Positions 48,475-59,417 of a stretch of 64,000 bases of DNA are shown here, one piece after another. The translations under genes were made by a program, and so were the position numbers. The notes under the pieces are model-generated. The model did not search any database, was not told the DNA's origin, and saw nothing but the letters and a program-made list of their open reading frames with translations. The stretch is from Micropterus salmoides. Taxonomy: Eukaryota > Chordata > Actinopteri > Centrarchiformes > Centrarchidae. The first letter of the stretch is position 1. Every line of letters starts with the position of its first letter. The stretch lies in contig NW_024043372.1 of the NCBI RefSeq assembly GCF_014851395.1, positions 9,375,490 to 9,439,489 on the forward strand, written 5' to 3'.

Positions 48475-49467
48475 ACAGACCCTGGAATGCTGAGTTCACT
48501 TAACAACTGCCTTTGTGAAGTTAAAAAATGGATGTCAAATAATTTCCTCCAGCTGAACTCAGACAAAACAGAAATCCTGGTCATTGGGTCTCTGGCAGAT
48601 GGCAAATCAAATACTGCCATCTGCTGGTTCCCTAGTAAATCACATTAAGCCTGTGGCAAAGAACCTTGGTGTTTGGTTTGATAGTAATTTAAATTTCGAG
48701 CAGCACACCACAAAGCTTGTTCAATCAACTTAGAAATATAGCTAAAATTCGATCTATGTTAACTTTTAAGGACACTGAGACCATTTTACACGCCTTCATC
48801 TCATCACGCCTGGATTATTGCAACAGCCTTTTCACCTGTTTAACCCAAAAATCTATTGATCGACTCCAGACTGTCCAGAACTCAGCTGCCAGGCTTTTAA
48901 CCAGAACAAAGAAATATGACCATATTACTCCTATTTTAGCTTCATTACACTGGCTCCCATTATGTTTTGGAATTGACTTTAAAATTCTATTGATTACTTT
49001 TAAAGCTCTTCATGGCCTCTCGCCTTGTTATATTTCTGACCTTTTAGTCCCATACACACCAGCACGTACCTTTAGATCCTCGGGCAGAGGTCTGTTGTCT
49101 GTTCCAGAGTCTCGACTGAAAACTAAAGGGGACAGATCGTTTGCTGTCAGGGCCCCGAGGCTCTGGAACAGCCTGCCCGAGGAAATCAGGTCAGCTGAGT
49201 CAGTGAACTCTTTTAAGTCCCTTCTTAAAACATACTTTTATTGGAGAGCCTTTCCCGATCTTATTTGACTTTATTTTATCCCTTTAATTGTATTTTACTA
49301 ATTTTATATTTATCTGTATTTTAGTCTTTTCAATGTTTTCATGCTTTTATCTTGTATTGTTTTTTTGTATTGTTGTCTCTTGGGTATTATTGTCTTTACA
49401 CTTTGTAACTTGTTTTTGAAAAGTGCTCTACAAATAAGGATTATTATTATTATTATTATTATTAAGA
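48475..49467 (+). mobile_element. L2-like LINE, 3' end
   Basis: Encodes the C-terminal part of a reverse transcriptase, open in one frame at 48717-49268: SSRLDYCNSLFTCL, RLQTVQNSAARLLTRT, LHWLPL and FKALHGLSPCYISDLL, ending RAPRLWNSLPEEIR. Upstream broken frames include WMSNNFLQLNSDKTEILV. It ends in an (ATT)n tail at 49440-49467. 5'-truncated, as usual for LINEs. It abuts the start of the plus-strand asb14 copy. Confidence 0.85.
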
Positions 49468-49511
49468 ACCAAAAATGACAACATAATAAAGCTTAATATT
49501 TAAATTGTAAA

Positions 49512-52500
49512 ATGTGTTTGACTCCTGCTGTGATCCATTCAGACTGCACTGACCTAGTGAAGTTCCTGATCCTGCGGGGCTCCTGGGTGAACCAGAAGGG
49601 CCACTACGGTCGCTGTCCCCTCCACAAGGCCTCGGGGCTGGGCAAAGCGGCGTTGGTGACTCTGCTGCTGCAGGCCGGAGCACAGCCAGACCCTCGCTGC
49701 AACTTAGGCCTCATGCCGCTGACACTGGCCGCTCAGGGAGGACACCTGGAGGGGATTCTACTGAGTAGAGGTGAGAGAGCACGGATGTCTCTACAGCTTT
49801 ACATTAACAATTCATATATACATTAACATTATCTCTTTAAAAAGTCAACCAGAATGTCAGATGGCAGAGGGATTTTGATTAGGGAGTATACAAAAAAAGA
49901 GTTTGCTATGTTATACATCACTTTAGACCTACTACTACTAGGCCTAGGCTACTTGTCTGTGGCAGTAGACTACTTTTTTCTCCACTACATTTATTTGATG
50001 GTTAAAGTTACTATTTCCTTTGCAGATTAGAGAATCTGTATCCTAAATGAGTTCAGCTAATATGAGGCTTCAACAGTCTTATCAAGTGGGTATTTTCCTA
50101 ATCTTTTTTGTACAAAATTCCCTCTATGTTTGTCCTGCAGGGACGGACATCCAGTCCCAGGGACAGGACAAAGAATCCATCTTGTACGAGGCATCTTTGT
50201 CTGGAGATCCATCTGTCATACGTCATTTGCTGGACAACGGCGCCGACGCCAACATCATCCAACATACAGGACGCATGCCGATTCACAGTGTTGCACGCCA
50301 AGGATACCTGGAGTAAATGTTATATTCTGTCCTTTGAAGCAAAAGCATTACAATTTTTTTAAAGTCAACTACAGCATCAGATAAAGTGTGTGTGTGCGTG
50401 CGTTCCCTTAGAGCTCTGAAGTTGCTGATTCCAGTCACTTCTATCAAAGAAGTAAATAACAGTGGGATGAGTCCTCTACACTCTGCTGCTGCAGGAGGAC
50501 ACCCACACTGCATCAAGGTGTGCGCATGTGTTACGAGCCATGACTACATACATTCAAGTATTTTTCATGGTTGGTTTGTCAGCGCTGAGGATTATATTTG
50601 CTATCAATTAACTAGCTGATTATTTTCACAATTAAACAATTGTTTTGTCTATAAAATGGCAGATATATTGAAAAAAATATTGAAAAATCCATGTTATACT
50701 TTAATTTCCCACAGCCCAAGGAGATGTATAAAAACTGTTCATTTAGCTTCGACATTAAAATTCAACATTAAAAAAAGATATTTAGTTTCCTGTCATATAT
50801 GACAAACAAAAGATTTAAACCTTCACATTTCATAATCTGGAACCAGCAAATGTTTGTCTGAAAAATTACAGAAGTAGTTAATTAATCAATGATCAAAGTA
50901 GTTGTCAACAAATTTTTTTACAGCTTGACAATAGTTGCTGCAGCTCTTTGTGTCGTATAATTTCTTAGAAAATACTTCCGATTGGGTGACAGCTGTCTGT
51001 TAAACACACAACTGATCAACAACAACTGAATGTCTCTCCTGCCCAACTCCCATAAGGCCTTGCTGGATGCAGGTTATGACCCCAACTATATGCTCCATCC
51101 CTGGGTTCAACGTAGCTATGACGACGAGAGGAAGTCTGCGCTCTTCTTCGCAGTCTCCAATAATGACGTGCCATCAGCCAAACTGCTGCTGGAGGGCGGG
51201 GCCATGGCCAACCAAGACCCAATCAAATGTCTTCAGGCATGTGTTTTTGTTTTTTTTTATATCCCAATAGGGACTTTGACCTGAATGCACAATAAACAAT
51301 GACCAACTCGTTTCTCCGGGGACAAATATTTAGGTCCCCACAGGTACAGACTGCTTTTTGAGAGTTTAGACTTGGTTTTAGGGTTTAGGATCACAGTTAG
51401 GTTAAGGTTAAGTGTAGGGTAAGGTAAGGGTTAATGTTAGGTTTGTAGTTGTGATGGTTAATGTTAGGGTAATGGGGTTAAGGAATGCATTATGTAAGTG
51501 AGAACAAGAGAGGAACACGTGGCTCTGTCTACATTTGGAGATGATGCACAGAAGTACAGTGTGGACATGTGTTGTTTGTCAAGAAATAGTAACACTGATG
51601 ATGGTACTCTTGTTTGTAAGTCTGTCAACTCTGAGCTAAAAACATTTAAAACACCAACAGAAACCTGTGTTGCTGATCCAGTGACTGTGTCTTTAAGGTT
51701 GCACTGCGTTTGGGAAACTATGAGCTGATTGATCTGTTGCTGAGGTTTGGAGCCAACGTCAACTATTACTGCAAAGTAAACACAACACACTTCCCTTCCG
51801 CTCTGCAGTACGCGCTCAAAGACGAGGTAAACTGTTACTAGATTTATAATTTCTTAAACTTAAATCTGGGGGCAGCTGTGGCTCAGGAGGTAGCGCAGGT
51901 TGGCTGTTAATCGGGAGGTTGGCGGTTTAATCCCCGGCTCCCCCAGGCTGCATGTTGAAGTGTCCTTGGACAAGATACTGAACCCTGAATTGTGAATATG
52001 TATGAATGTCTGTGAATATTAGTTTCTGTTTGAGCACTTAGGCTCAGTGTGTGGATGTAGTGTAAAAGCACTTTGAGTGGTTGGAAAGGCGCTGTACAAA
52101 TATGGAGCATTTACAAATCTGCAGTTTTACTAACTTTACTGATATTATTTCTGTAAGTAAAGTTTTCATCGTTTAGGAAGGACAGCTGTTCTTGTATTAA
52201 ATCCCGCCTGTTGTGTGTGTTAGGTGGTCCTCAGGATGCTGTGTAACTATGGTTATGATGTGGGGCGCTGCTTTGACTGTCCCTATGGCAGCGGCTCCCA
52301 CATCCCTGAAGGCTATGAGGGATGGACCAACTCTGTAATCAAAGACAGCTTGGTAATGAACAAAGCATACCGCTTTATAATAGTATTTATCGTTTTTGTT
52401 TATAGTGTAGTATAGTATAGCCTAATATTCACAGCTTAGCTAGAAAAACTAAAATGAAAGTGACTGACGAATACCTTCCTGCAAAAGCGTGCAGCTGTTC

Positions 52501-53963
52501 CAAGAAAAGCCAAATATATTTACCATTTATTCTGTTGTGGCAACTTTATTTATACAGCACTTTTCAAAACAAAGTTACAAACTGCTCTACATGGTTCAGC
52601 CAAGATTAAAATATTTCAGACCTGCAAAAACTAGTGGCCTTTTATTGTGGCCAGCCTAAGACACACCTGTGCAACAGCCATGCTGTCTGATCAGCATCTT
52701 GATATTTCACACCTGTGAGGTGGATGGATTATCTTGGCAAAGGAAAAAGTGCTCACAGATTTTGACAGATTTGTGAACAATATTTGAGAGAAATGGACCT
52801 TTTGTGTACATAGAGAAAGTCTTAGATCTTTGAGTTTAGCTCATGATGAATGGGGGCAAAAGTGTTGACTTTATAATTTTGATCAGCGTAAAAAGCTCAA
52901 TAGAGCCTTTCACACTACTTTGAACTTTGAATCTTTGAATTCCTTGTTAATATAAAAAAATACTGATTGAAGCAGCTTAAGAAACCATCTGTACAGATAA
53001 CCTGAACATTTAGCTTGAGCCAGAGTTTGTAGTTTATTTAGTTTTAGAGGTATCCTGTCATGAAGTGAAGTGCTGGAGGTATTTTGGCCTGTTAGTGGTG
53101 CCAGAAGATAAGTCAGAGGATCACCAAAGTTACAGAGGCATGAATATGTGTAACAAAGTAAAAACATAAAATCAAATACATACCTTACATTCGTTTAAAT
53201 TTCCTGCATGTACTGAAGTTCTGTCACAAACCAAATTCTCCACCATAGTCTGTCTGAAATTAGATCTCCCTACACAACTCAGTCAGCTGTTTTTCATGTT
53301 ACTGTTTTATCTCATTTTGTTTTTTACAGCCGTTCAGTCATCTCAGAGGTGCGAAGGATTTTGTGCATTACAATATAGTTTTAACCTGTTGTTGAACCTA
53401 CACCTCAGTCACGCCTCTGTCTGTCTGTCAGTGCAGTTCTGTGAGGTGATCACTGTCTCCTGGCTGAAGCACCTCTCAGGTCAGATGGTTCGCATCCTGT
53501 TGGACTACGTGGATCATGTGACTTTGTGCTCCAAGCTGAAGGCGGCTGTGATGGAACAGAAGCAGTGGCCCGACATCTGTAGGCTGCAAGGTAAATTATA
53601 GTTATTGCTCCCTGCCCTGACTGTGACAACAGAAACAACAGAGGGAGACAAATGAGAAACGAGAATACAACCAGTGGTCTCATCAATCTTTCCTCCTCCT
53701 CCTCCTCCTCCTCCTCCTCCTCCTCCTCTTCAGAGAACGTCCGTTGTCTGCAGCATCTCTGTCGTCTGCGGATACGTTGTTGTCTTGGTCGCCGGCGTCT
53801 CCGGTTGCCCTTCTTCATGAGCTTCCTGCCATTGCCTGGGCGACTGAAGGACTACATCCTGTACCGGGAGTACGATCTGTACAGCCGGCAGAGCAACTGC
53901 ACAGCAGCAAGTCAGGGTGATGCAGAAGTGAGGAGACAGACAAAATTCAAAGAAAGTAGTTGA
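49512..53963 (+). CDS. asb14: ASB14-like protein, 5'-truncated inverted duplicate (8 exons)
   Basis: Exons 49512-49770, 50141-50312, 50412-50517, 51057-51236, 51698-51826, 52224-52352, 53437-53590 and 53734-53963 correspond one-to-one to exons 5-12 of the minus-strand gene, with identical phases. The sum is 1359 bases including TGA, 452 residues, with no internal stop or frameshift. It keeps ankyrin repeats (GRCPLHKASGLG, GMSPLHSAAAGG) and the SOCS box (CLQHLCRLRIRCCLG, FLPLPGRL). Exons 1-4, including the acidic N terminus and the first ankyrin repeats, are absent. The usual exon-5 acceptor CTGCAG has become CTGCTG, so the start was placed at the in-frame ATG at 49512 (MCLTPAVIHSD). An alternative acceptor CATTCAG just inside the exon would keep the phase if an upstream exon exists. 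Two residues are deleted in GHLE-GILLSRG. The C-terminal tail differs from the other copy by a 2-base indel. It may be a functional truncated paralogue or a young pseudogene. Confidence 0.75.
51270..51500. repeat. Interspersed repeat with degenerate TTAGGG units
   Basis: In the intron after exon 51057-51236. It shares GGTCCCCACAGGTA, GGTTAAGG units and GGAATGCATTATGT with 5936-6425 and the reverse of 13858-14640. Confidence 0.55.
51868..52115 (+). mobile_element. tRNA-derived SINE
   Basis: GGGGCAGCTGTGGCTCAGGA contains box A and GGTTTAATCCCCGGC contains box B. The body has GTGTCCTTGGACAAGATACT and the 3' part AAAGGCGCTGTACAAATATG. Nearly full length, in the intron before exon 52224-52352. 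Confidence 0.8.
52630..52915 (+). mobile_element. Non-autonomous Tc1/mariner-related fragment
   Basis: GGATGGATTATCTTGGCAAA, GAGAGAAATGGACCTTTTG and GATCTTTGAGTTTAGCTCAT are the 3' portion of a common fish repeat ending GATCAGCGTA. The other end is not seen. Confidence 0.6.
53693..53729 (+). repeat. (CTC)n microsatellite forming a polypyrimidine tract
   Basis: About twelve CTC units run directly into CTTCAG, the acceptor of the last exon of the plus-strand asb14 copy. The minus copy has only a short CTCCTCGTCCTCTCCAG there. Confidence 0.95.
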
Positions 53964-54189
53964 ATATGAACACGCAAACATATAAAAGGATGGCAACAAC
54001 AAATACTTGTCTTATATTTGTTTCAGATCCCATTTTGTCAGATTTTATTTAGTACTTTTATTTTATCACCAAATTTGTACTTTATCACAATTTAATAGTG
54101 ATTTTTATTTAATGGAAATTATCATTAAAGTCCACAGATTCTGTTAGAATAACGGATTGAAAGCTTTAAATGGAGGATGGTGCTTAAAA

Positions 54190-54640
54190 CCATGGTTCTT
54201 CCAAGGTTACCTGCAAGGTAACATGTGCCATCATCATTGCTTTGCACACAGAGAGCTTCACAGGCAAAAACATTGCTGCTAGTAAGATGCACCTAAATCA
54301 ATCATTTATCAGATCATCGAGAACTTCAAAGAGAAAGGTTCAGGATGCAGGATTGCACACCACCAGTGCAGAGGAATGTCAGCAGGCAAGGCAGGTGTAA
54401 GTGCAACTACACACGCAGTGAGGCGAAGACTTTTGGAGGATGGCCTGGTGTCAAGAAGGGCAGGAAAGAAGCCACTTCTCTCCTGGAAAAACATCAGGGA
54501 CAGACTGGTATTCTGCAAAAGGTACAGGTACCTTCCGATTGTTTGGGGCAACCGGAATAAAGCTTGTCCGGAGAAGACAAGGTTAGCGCTACTATCAGTC
54601 CTGTGTCATACCGACAGTAAAGCATCCTGAGGATTCAAAT
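54190..54640 (+). mobile_element. Decayed Tc1-like transposase fragment
   Basis: Broken plus-strand frames give SKMHLNQSFIRSSRTSKR-like sequence, then GMSAGKAGVSATTHAVRRRL and SWKNIRDRLVFCKRY, the N-terminal half of a Tc1 family transposase. No catalytic core remains. Confidence 0.65.
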
Positions 54641-55244
54641 CACATCACAAAATGAGCCATTAAAATACATTTTCAAAACTAGTAACACCTATCTAGCTAT
54701 CTTCAAGTAAAGTAATCACCTCAGGCTATACCAAACGGAATAAAACAATACTGTGAATACCCAAAATCTACATTTTCATTTTTATTTGTTGCACGTATAT
54801 ATAATGTGAAGATTTTGACATTTATGGTGGGTGATGTTTTTTCCTCTTTTTCAAGACATTTTATAAATTAAATTTTGAGTTTACATCTACAATATTGAAG
54901 TATGAGACTGTGGTTTTTTTTGGACCTTTTTTTTGGGGGGGGGGGTCATATGTTGTGTGTATTAGGTTTTTTTCCTCTATTTATCTAGCATTATGTTAAT
55001 TTGCTATTTCCTCTGAGTTATTTGTCTATTGATATATAAGGCACCATTAAGATGTGTGAGTATATCTATTTATGAGTGCATTTTATGATATTATTATATT
55101 AACACCATTTGCCTGATGAAGGTATAGTACCAAAACGTTGTGTCAATATTATATATATATATATTTTGCAAGTTAGACAGTGTGCAAGAGTTTTATACCC
55201 AAAATCTACCACTAGAGGACAACAAAAAACAGCAACTCTACAGG

Positions 55245-55392
55245 CCATTTCATCCATCCATCGTCAACCGCTTATCCTGCATACAGGGTCGCGGGGGGCT
55301 GGAGCCAATCCCTGCTGACATCGGGCGAAAGGCAGGGTACACCCTGGATAGGTCGCCAGGGCCACACATAGACGAACAACCACTCACATCCA
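55245..55392 (+). repeat. LINE 3' tail-like repeat
   Basis: CCGCTTATCCTGCATACAGG, GGTCGCGGGGGGCTGGAGCC and GGATAGGTCGCCAGGGCCAC are the widespread 3' end of fish non-LTR elements. Non-coding. Confidence 0.55.
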
Positions 55393-56046
55393 ACGAAGGT
55401 TAAAATCAAGGGCAACTGGACTTGGGTGAAGCTACTGGAAGACGTTTCGTCCCTCATCCAAAGGACTTCTTCAGTTCTGACTGACTGGCAGGGAAACTCA
55501 GCTATTTAACCTCAGTGGGGACGTTGGCCCGGGTCATCGATACCACTGGTTCGTTAGTGTTCCTTGTTGCTGTGACGACAGTCGTTACAGTCGTTAAGAC
55601 TACCTGTGGCCAAGACTGAACGACCATCGTTGGTATCTTCACCTGAGGCCAATAGGTTACGTTTGTTGAGTTTCCTGGGAAGTGATGAAAGGACAGCATT
55701 GTAAGTGGGGGATAAGTGGTGGCGTAGACCCCCTCCCCTGTTCAATGACGGCTTCTCAACCCTGGTGTAGATGGCTTCCTTGACACCTCTTTCAAACCAT
55801 CCATCTTCTCTGTCTAAAATGTGCACCTGGTGGTCCTCAAACGAGTGTCCTCTGTCCTTCAGATGTAAGTAGACTGCAGAGTCTTGACCTGAGGAGTTGG
55901 CCCTTCTGTGTTGAGCCATGCGTTTGTGTAGTGGTTGTTTAGTCTCCCCAATATACAGGTCTGTGCATTCCTCACTGCATTGGACCGCATACACTAGATT
56001 GCTTTTCTTGTGTTTGGGTGTGCGGTCTTTGGGGTGTACCAGAATC
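55393..56046 (-). mobile_element. Penelope-like element, GIY-YIG endonuclease end
   Basis: The minus-strand frame 55994-55554 (146 codons) begins VQCSEECTDLYIGETKQPL, containing the GIY-YIG core (LYIGET), followed by MAQHRRA and DRGHSFEDHQVHILDRE and ending with KPSLNRGGGLRHHLSP. This is the C-terminal endonuclease of Penelope-like retroelements. The upstream reverse transcriptase is missing, so the copy is truncated. Confidence 0.8.
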
Positions 56047-56072
56047 TGTTCTTGGGTTTAAACCCAAGAACA
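56047..56072. repeat. 26-bp perfect palindrome
   Basis: TGTTCTTGGGTTT is followed directly by its exact reverse complement. It sits at the Penelope fragment border next to a minus-strand SINE-like piece (56090-56142, with GGTTCGAAACC on the minus strand). Confidence 0.9.
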
Positions 56073-56358
56073 CACTAAGACAGATGCTTTGGATCTGGGA
56101 CGAAAGGTTTCGAACCTTCTTACTGCACCACCGTGCCGCCCCAGGCCATTTCAATAAAAACTAAAACAAAGGTAAATTGACCAATCAAGAAACTCTCAAT
56201 CTCTTGACATGTATTATTATATTATGTTATTATACCACTAAAACAGCCTAACACTATCAGTAAAATATTAAAATGATAGTTTTTCATATTAGTACATACT
56301 GTTTAGGATATAGCCTACCTTTATCAGCACTAGTCCTATTAGTCCTAATGGTTCTAGT

Positions 56359-58500
56359 CAGGGGCCGATTTTACCATAAGGCAGCAGTCGTAGTACCATA
56401 ATTTCAACTAGACAGTAGCTACAGCAGGTTCATAATTACAGGGCCAACATTTATCATTTTAGTAGTTTTTGTTTCAGTAACCCAGAAAAAGATCTGACTT
56501 GTGGTTATTCTCTCAGCTAATTAAACAAAAACGTTAAGTCATTATATTAATGTCCCACTGACACTTGTGTAACCGTTAGCTACCTTATTAGCTGGTCAAA
56601 TAAACCATATTATCATCAACCATTTCATATATCATCGTACCATGTTACTGGTGCCTTGCTTGGGTTCTGGGGGACTGTGCTGGCCTTGATTCTGTTTTGC
56701 CATTGCCCTCATCTCTGCTGTCTGTCTCATGTTCACCCATGTCATCGTTGGTATTGGGGCTTCTGGTCTCCTCACTGATGTGTCCACTGGCGTTGGTAGA
56801 AGAAGCAGCAGCACCAAAAGAAGAGGCTGTAATTTTGAGGCACTTAGCTGCACATGCCTGGAGCAAAAATGTTTTCCTCTCGGGAGTTTTAGCACCACTT
56901 TAGCGTTTCGTTGCATGTTTTTTATCCATGATTTTTGAAGCACAAACAACCGGACAAAGTGGTTAGGTCCATGTTTCAATAATTATATTCTGATGTAGTG
57001 TATGATTGATTGATTGATTGACATAATCAATCATATCACCCCATCTGGGCCAGCAACCACACGCTATGGGACAGGAGATCAAGGCACATGCCAATCGATT
57101 TTTGTCTCTATTATAATACTAACTTGTTTATCGGGTTATCAAGTTTTTCTTTACAAAAAGTCAGCAACAGATGAATAAATCTGTATTTAAAATAATTCAA
57201 GGCCTCTGTGTGGTGCGGTAGACTTCCCAGTAAATGTTTCGTTTCATACAATCAATCAGTGTACTGCATATTTGCCTGCTCCAAACGCCATGAACACTCT
57301 GCTTGCATTCCCAATTAGGTTCAGAAATTCTGTATATCCACATTAACACATGCTTCCCTCACATAAAGCATATTTTTAAGCTTTGTGACTCTTTTCTATG
57401 GAGTCCCGACAGTTTCTAAACATTTATTTTGTGCATGGCATGAAGTAAAATACTAGTGGGGGTCGTCCACAAATCTTGTGGTTCGATCCATGACTCCACC
57501 CCTGTCCACCCCAAATTCCTCAAAATGATCAGCACCTTCAGCGGTAGCTGGCTACATTGGTGTTTGTACACATGAATCACAGGCATATTTTAAAAAGTAA
57601 AGATTTAAGTAATATTTATGCAGTCCACTAAGTCCATTTTAATTATTATTTTTTTTAATATTTCAGGACTTCAGGGACCCATTTCTGACATTATATTAGC
57701 ATTAAGCTACTAAAAATCTTTCCAGCAGAGTCGCTTTATGCAAGCGAAATGTACTATAGGCTAACCCAAATTTAAAAATCTGTTAAGTTCAAAAGGCTGG
57801 CTTAATTTGCTGGTTCGAGTCCAGCAAGGACCAGGAAGATGTCCCTGAGCAAGGCCCTGAACCAGCTGCACAATGGCTCCCCACTGCTCATTATTAAGAT
57901 GGGTTAAATGCAGAGAAACATTCTACATGCTGTGTATAATTGTATGTGACAATACAAGTTGATTGTAGATATGCTGTTTTGATAATGTAACCAATAAATG
58001 GGTGCTTAGATAAAAAATAAATAAAGTTGAACAGTGTGAACAAACAATGCTGACTTACAATCTGAACACTTGAACATATTTTCGTCTTTATAGAGTGGCC
58101 GAAATGACACACCACTCGCGATTTCCACCTGCGATTCCGTTTACAGCTGCAGGTGCATGGAGGAGGCTTCTTAATGGGGAAGCCTATCAAAACCGAAACT
58201 CAGGTTGTACCCAGACATCTGCACCGTCTTTACTGTTGCATCTGGTCGCTGCTTATAAAAAATCCAGCTCGTCTTATTCTTATAAAAGGTGATAGATAGC
58301 ATCTCTCTTCGTTTCTCTGCAAAACACAAATGGGTTGCCAAATATACTTCCGCGGCCCTAAACGTACCTGAGTAGCCCGCCCGAGTAAAGCCTATGTGTG
58401 GGGAAACACCGATATCAGCAATCTGACCAGCCCACCCCCCAAAAGATGGTCCGGCCCCTCTGGCATTTTACAGAATTGCCAGATGGCCAATCCGCCCCTG
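56359..58500 (-). mobile_element. hAT element remnant with ZMYM1-like N-terminal fragment
   Basis: The left end CAGGGGCCGATTTTACCATA and the complement of the right end CAGGGGCGGATTGGCCATCT could be the two termini. Flanks agree only weakly as a duplication. On the minus strand near 56940-56645 broken frames read KHATKR, then LLQACAAKCLKITASSFGA, resembling the N terminus of fish hAT transposases of the ZMYM1-like group. No catalytic part was found. A SINE-like piece (57790-57965) lies inside. Confidence 0.45.
57790..57965 (+). mobile_element. Truncated tRNA-derived SINE
   Basis: GGTTCGAGTCCAGCAAGGAC is box B-like. CCCTGAGCAAGGCCCTGAAC and GGGTTAAATGCAGAGAAACA are typical SINE body, ending TATGTGACAATACAAG. 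Confidence 0.6.
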
Positions 58501-58869
58501 GCTACAGGCAGCGCGTATTTGCACAAATCGCTTTCAACACAATGCTTTCAATGTTTGAGAACCATCTTAAAAAAAGTTATTAGCAAGCATGTAAGGAGCC
58601 TAGCTAATAAGGAGAGTTAAGTTAATGTTAGAATACAGCTGAGTTTTCGAGGCTAGCATGCTGTATATAGCTGCGCCTTACACTGTCATTTTGTGGGAAA
58701 CAGTTATGTTATTAACAGATGAACTAATAAAGTCCAGTCAATAAAACTGATTAATTTATCACTGAGATGAAAAGGGGCCACAAACATTTAAATAGGTTAC
58801 TTCACCACAACAGAGGTGGCAAGACTTAATCATGTGTGTTGACTCAACAAGGATATTAAATGTTATCTA

Positions 58870-59325
58870 CAGGATAAAAATATTAAAAAGCAATATAGAA
58901 TGTCTAAGAGTCTCACATTATATTCTATTATTATATATTTTAAATTGTGACCTGGCACTTGTTTCCCTTTATTTAATGACACTTCCACCATAAATTGGTG
59001 CAGAAAAGGCATAAAGTGGAGCAAACATTTTCACCAGAATACAGGAAATTAAGTGTTCAATGCTCAATCTTCGGGTGTGGCTTCACACAGTTTCTGGGAG
59101 GAACATTCACTAATTAGTTAATTACTCTCCACATGGCTTTTTGTTACCTGGGAAAATAATTTGTCATTCAATTATGTGCATTTTCCATGTTTTTAAATAG
59201 AAACAAACAAACAAAACAATATTCAGGGAAAATAGCAAACATCTTTTTTGATGGGGGGCAGAAAGGGACCTGGATAATGGATAGGGGGGCGCTGGCCCAA
59301 AAAATGTTGAGAACCACTGTTCTAA
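58870..59325. repeat. hAT-related repeat remnants
   Basis: 58870-59060 pairs with 43228-43430. 59250-59320 carries GAGAACCACTG, a hAT inverted-repeat end, just downstream of the rps23 3' end. No protein. Confidence 0.45.
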
Positions 59326-59391
59326 AAAGTAAAATTTGTGAGCGAGAAGCAAATGAGAACACGAAACAACCAGGCTGTAATTGAAAACCTG

Positions 59392-59397
59392 TTTATT
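59392..59397 (-). other. rps23: rps23 polyadenylation signal (AATAAA)
   Basis: AATAAA on the minus strand, 20 bases after the stop codon, giving the very short 3' UTR typical of ribosomal protein mRNAs. Confidence 0.8.
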
Positions 59398-59417
59398 TTA
59401 TTTTCTGCCTCGACTGT

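Larger units (their letters stand above)
44258..49511. other. Head-to-head spacer between the two asb14 copies
   Basis: No host exon was recognised here, and nothing resembling asb14 exons 1-4 on the plus strand. The spacer holds degenerate Tc1 pieces, a repeated unit (44866-45185 and 46551-46925), a SINE and an L2-like LINE. Bases 44258-44283 are 5' UTR of the minus-strand asb14 exon 1, after a 3' splice site. Any promoter for either copy must lie in or beyond this spacer, but none can be pointed to. Confidence 0.5.
53964..59400. other. Repeat-filled intergenic DNA between asb14 copy and rps23
   Basis: No host exon was recognised. It contains a Tc1 remnant, a LINE-type tail, a Penelope fragment, a hAT remnant and SINE pieces listed separately. 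The stretches 54650-55240 and 56170-56350 show only AT-rich sequence and short G/T runs. Confidence 0.5.

Noticed and set aside
51360..51480. Possible interstitial telomere (TTAGGG-like units)
   Set aside because: The units are degenerate and belong to an interspersed repeat also found at 5936 and, reversed, at 13858.
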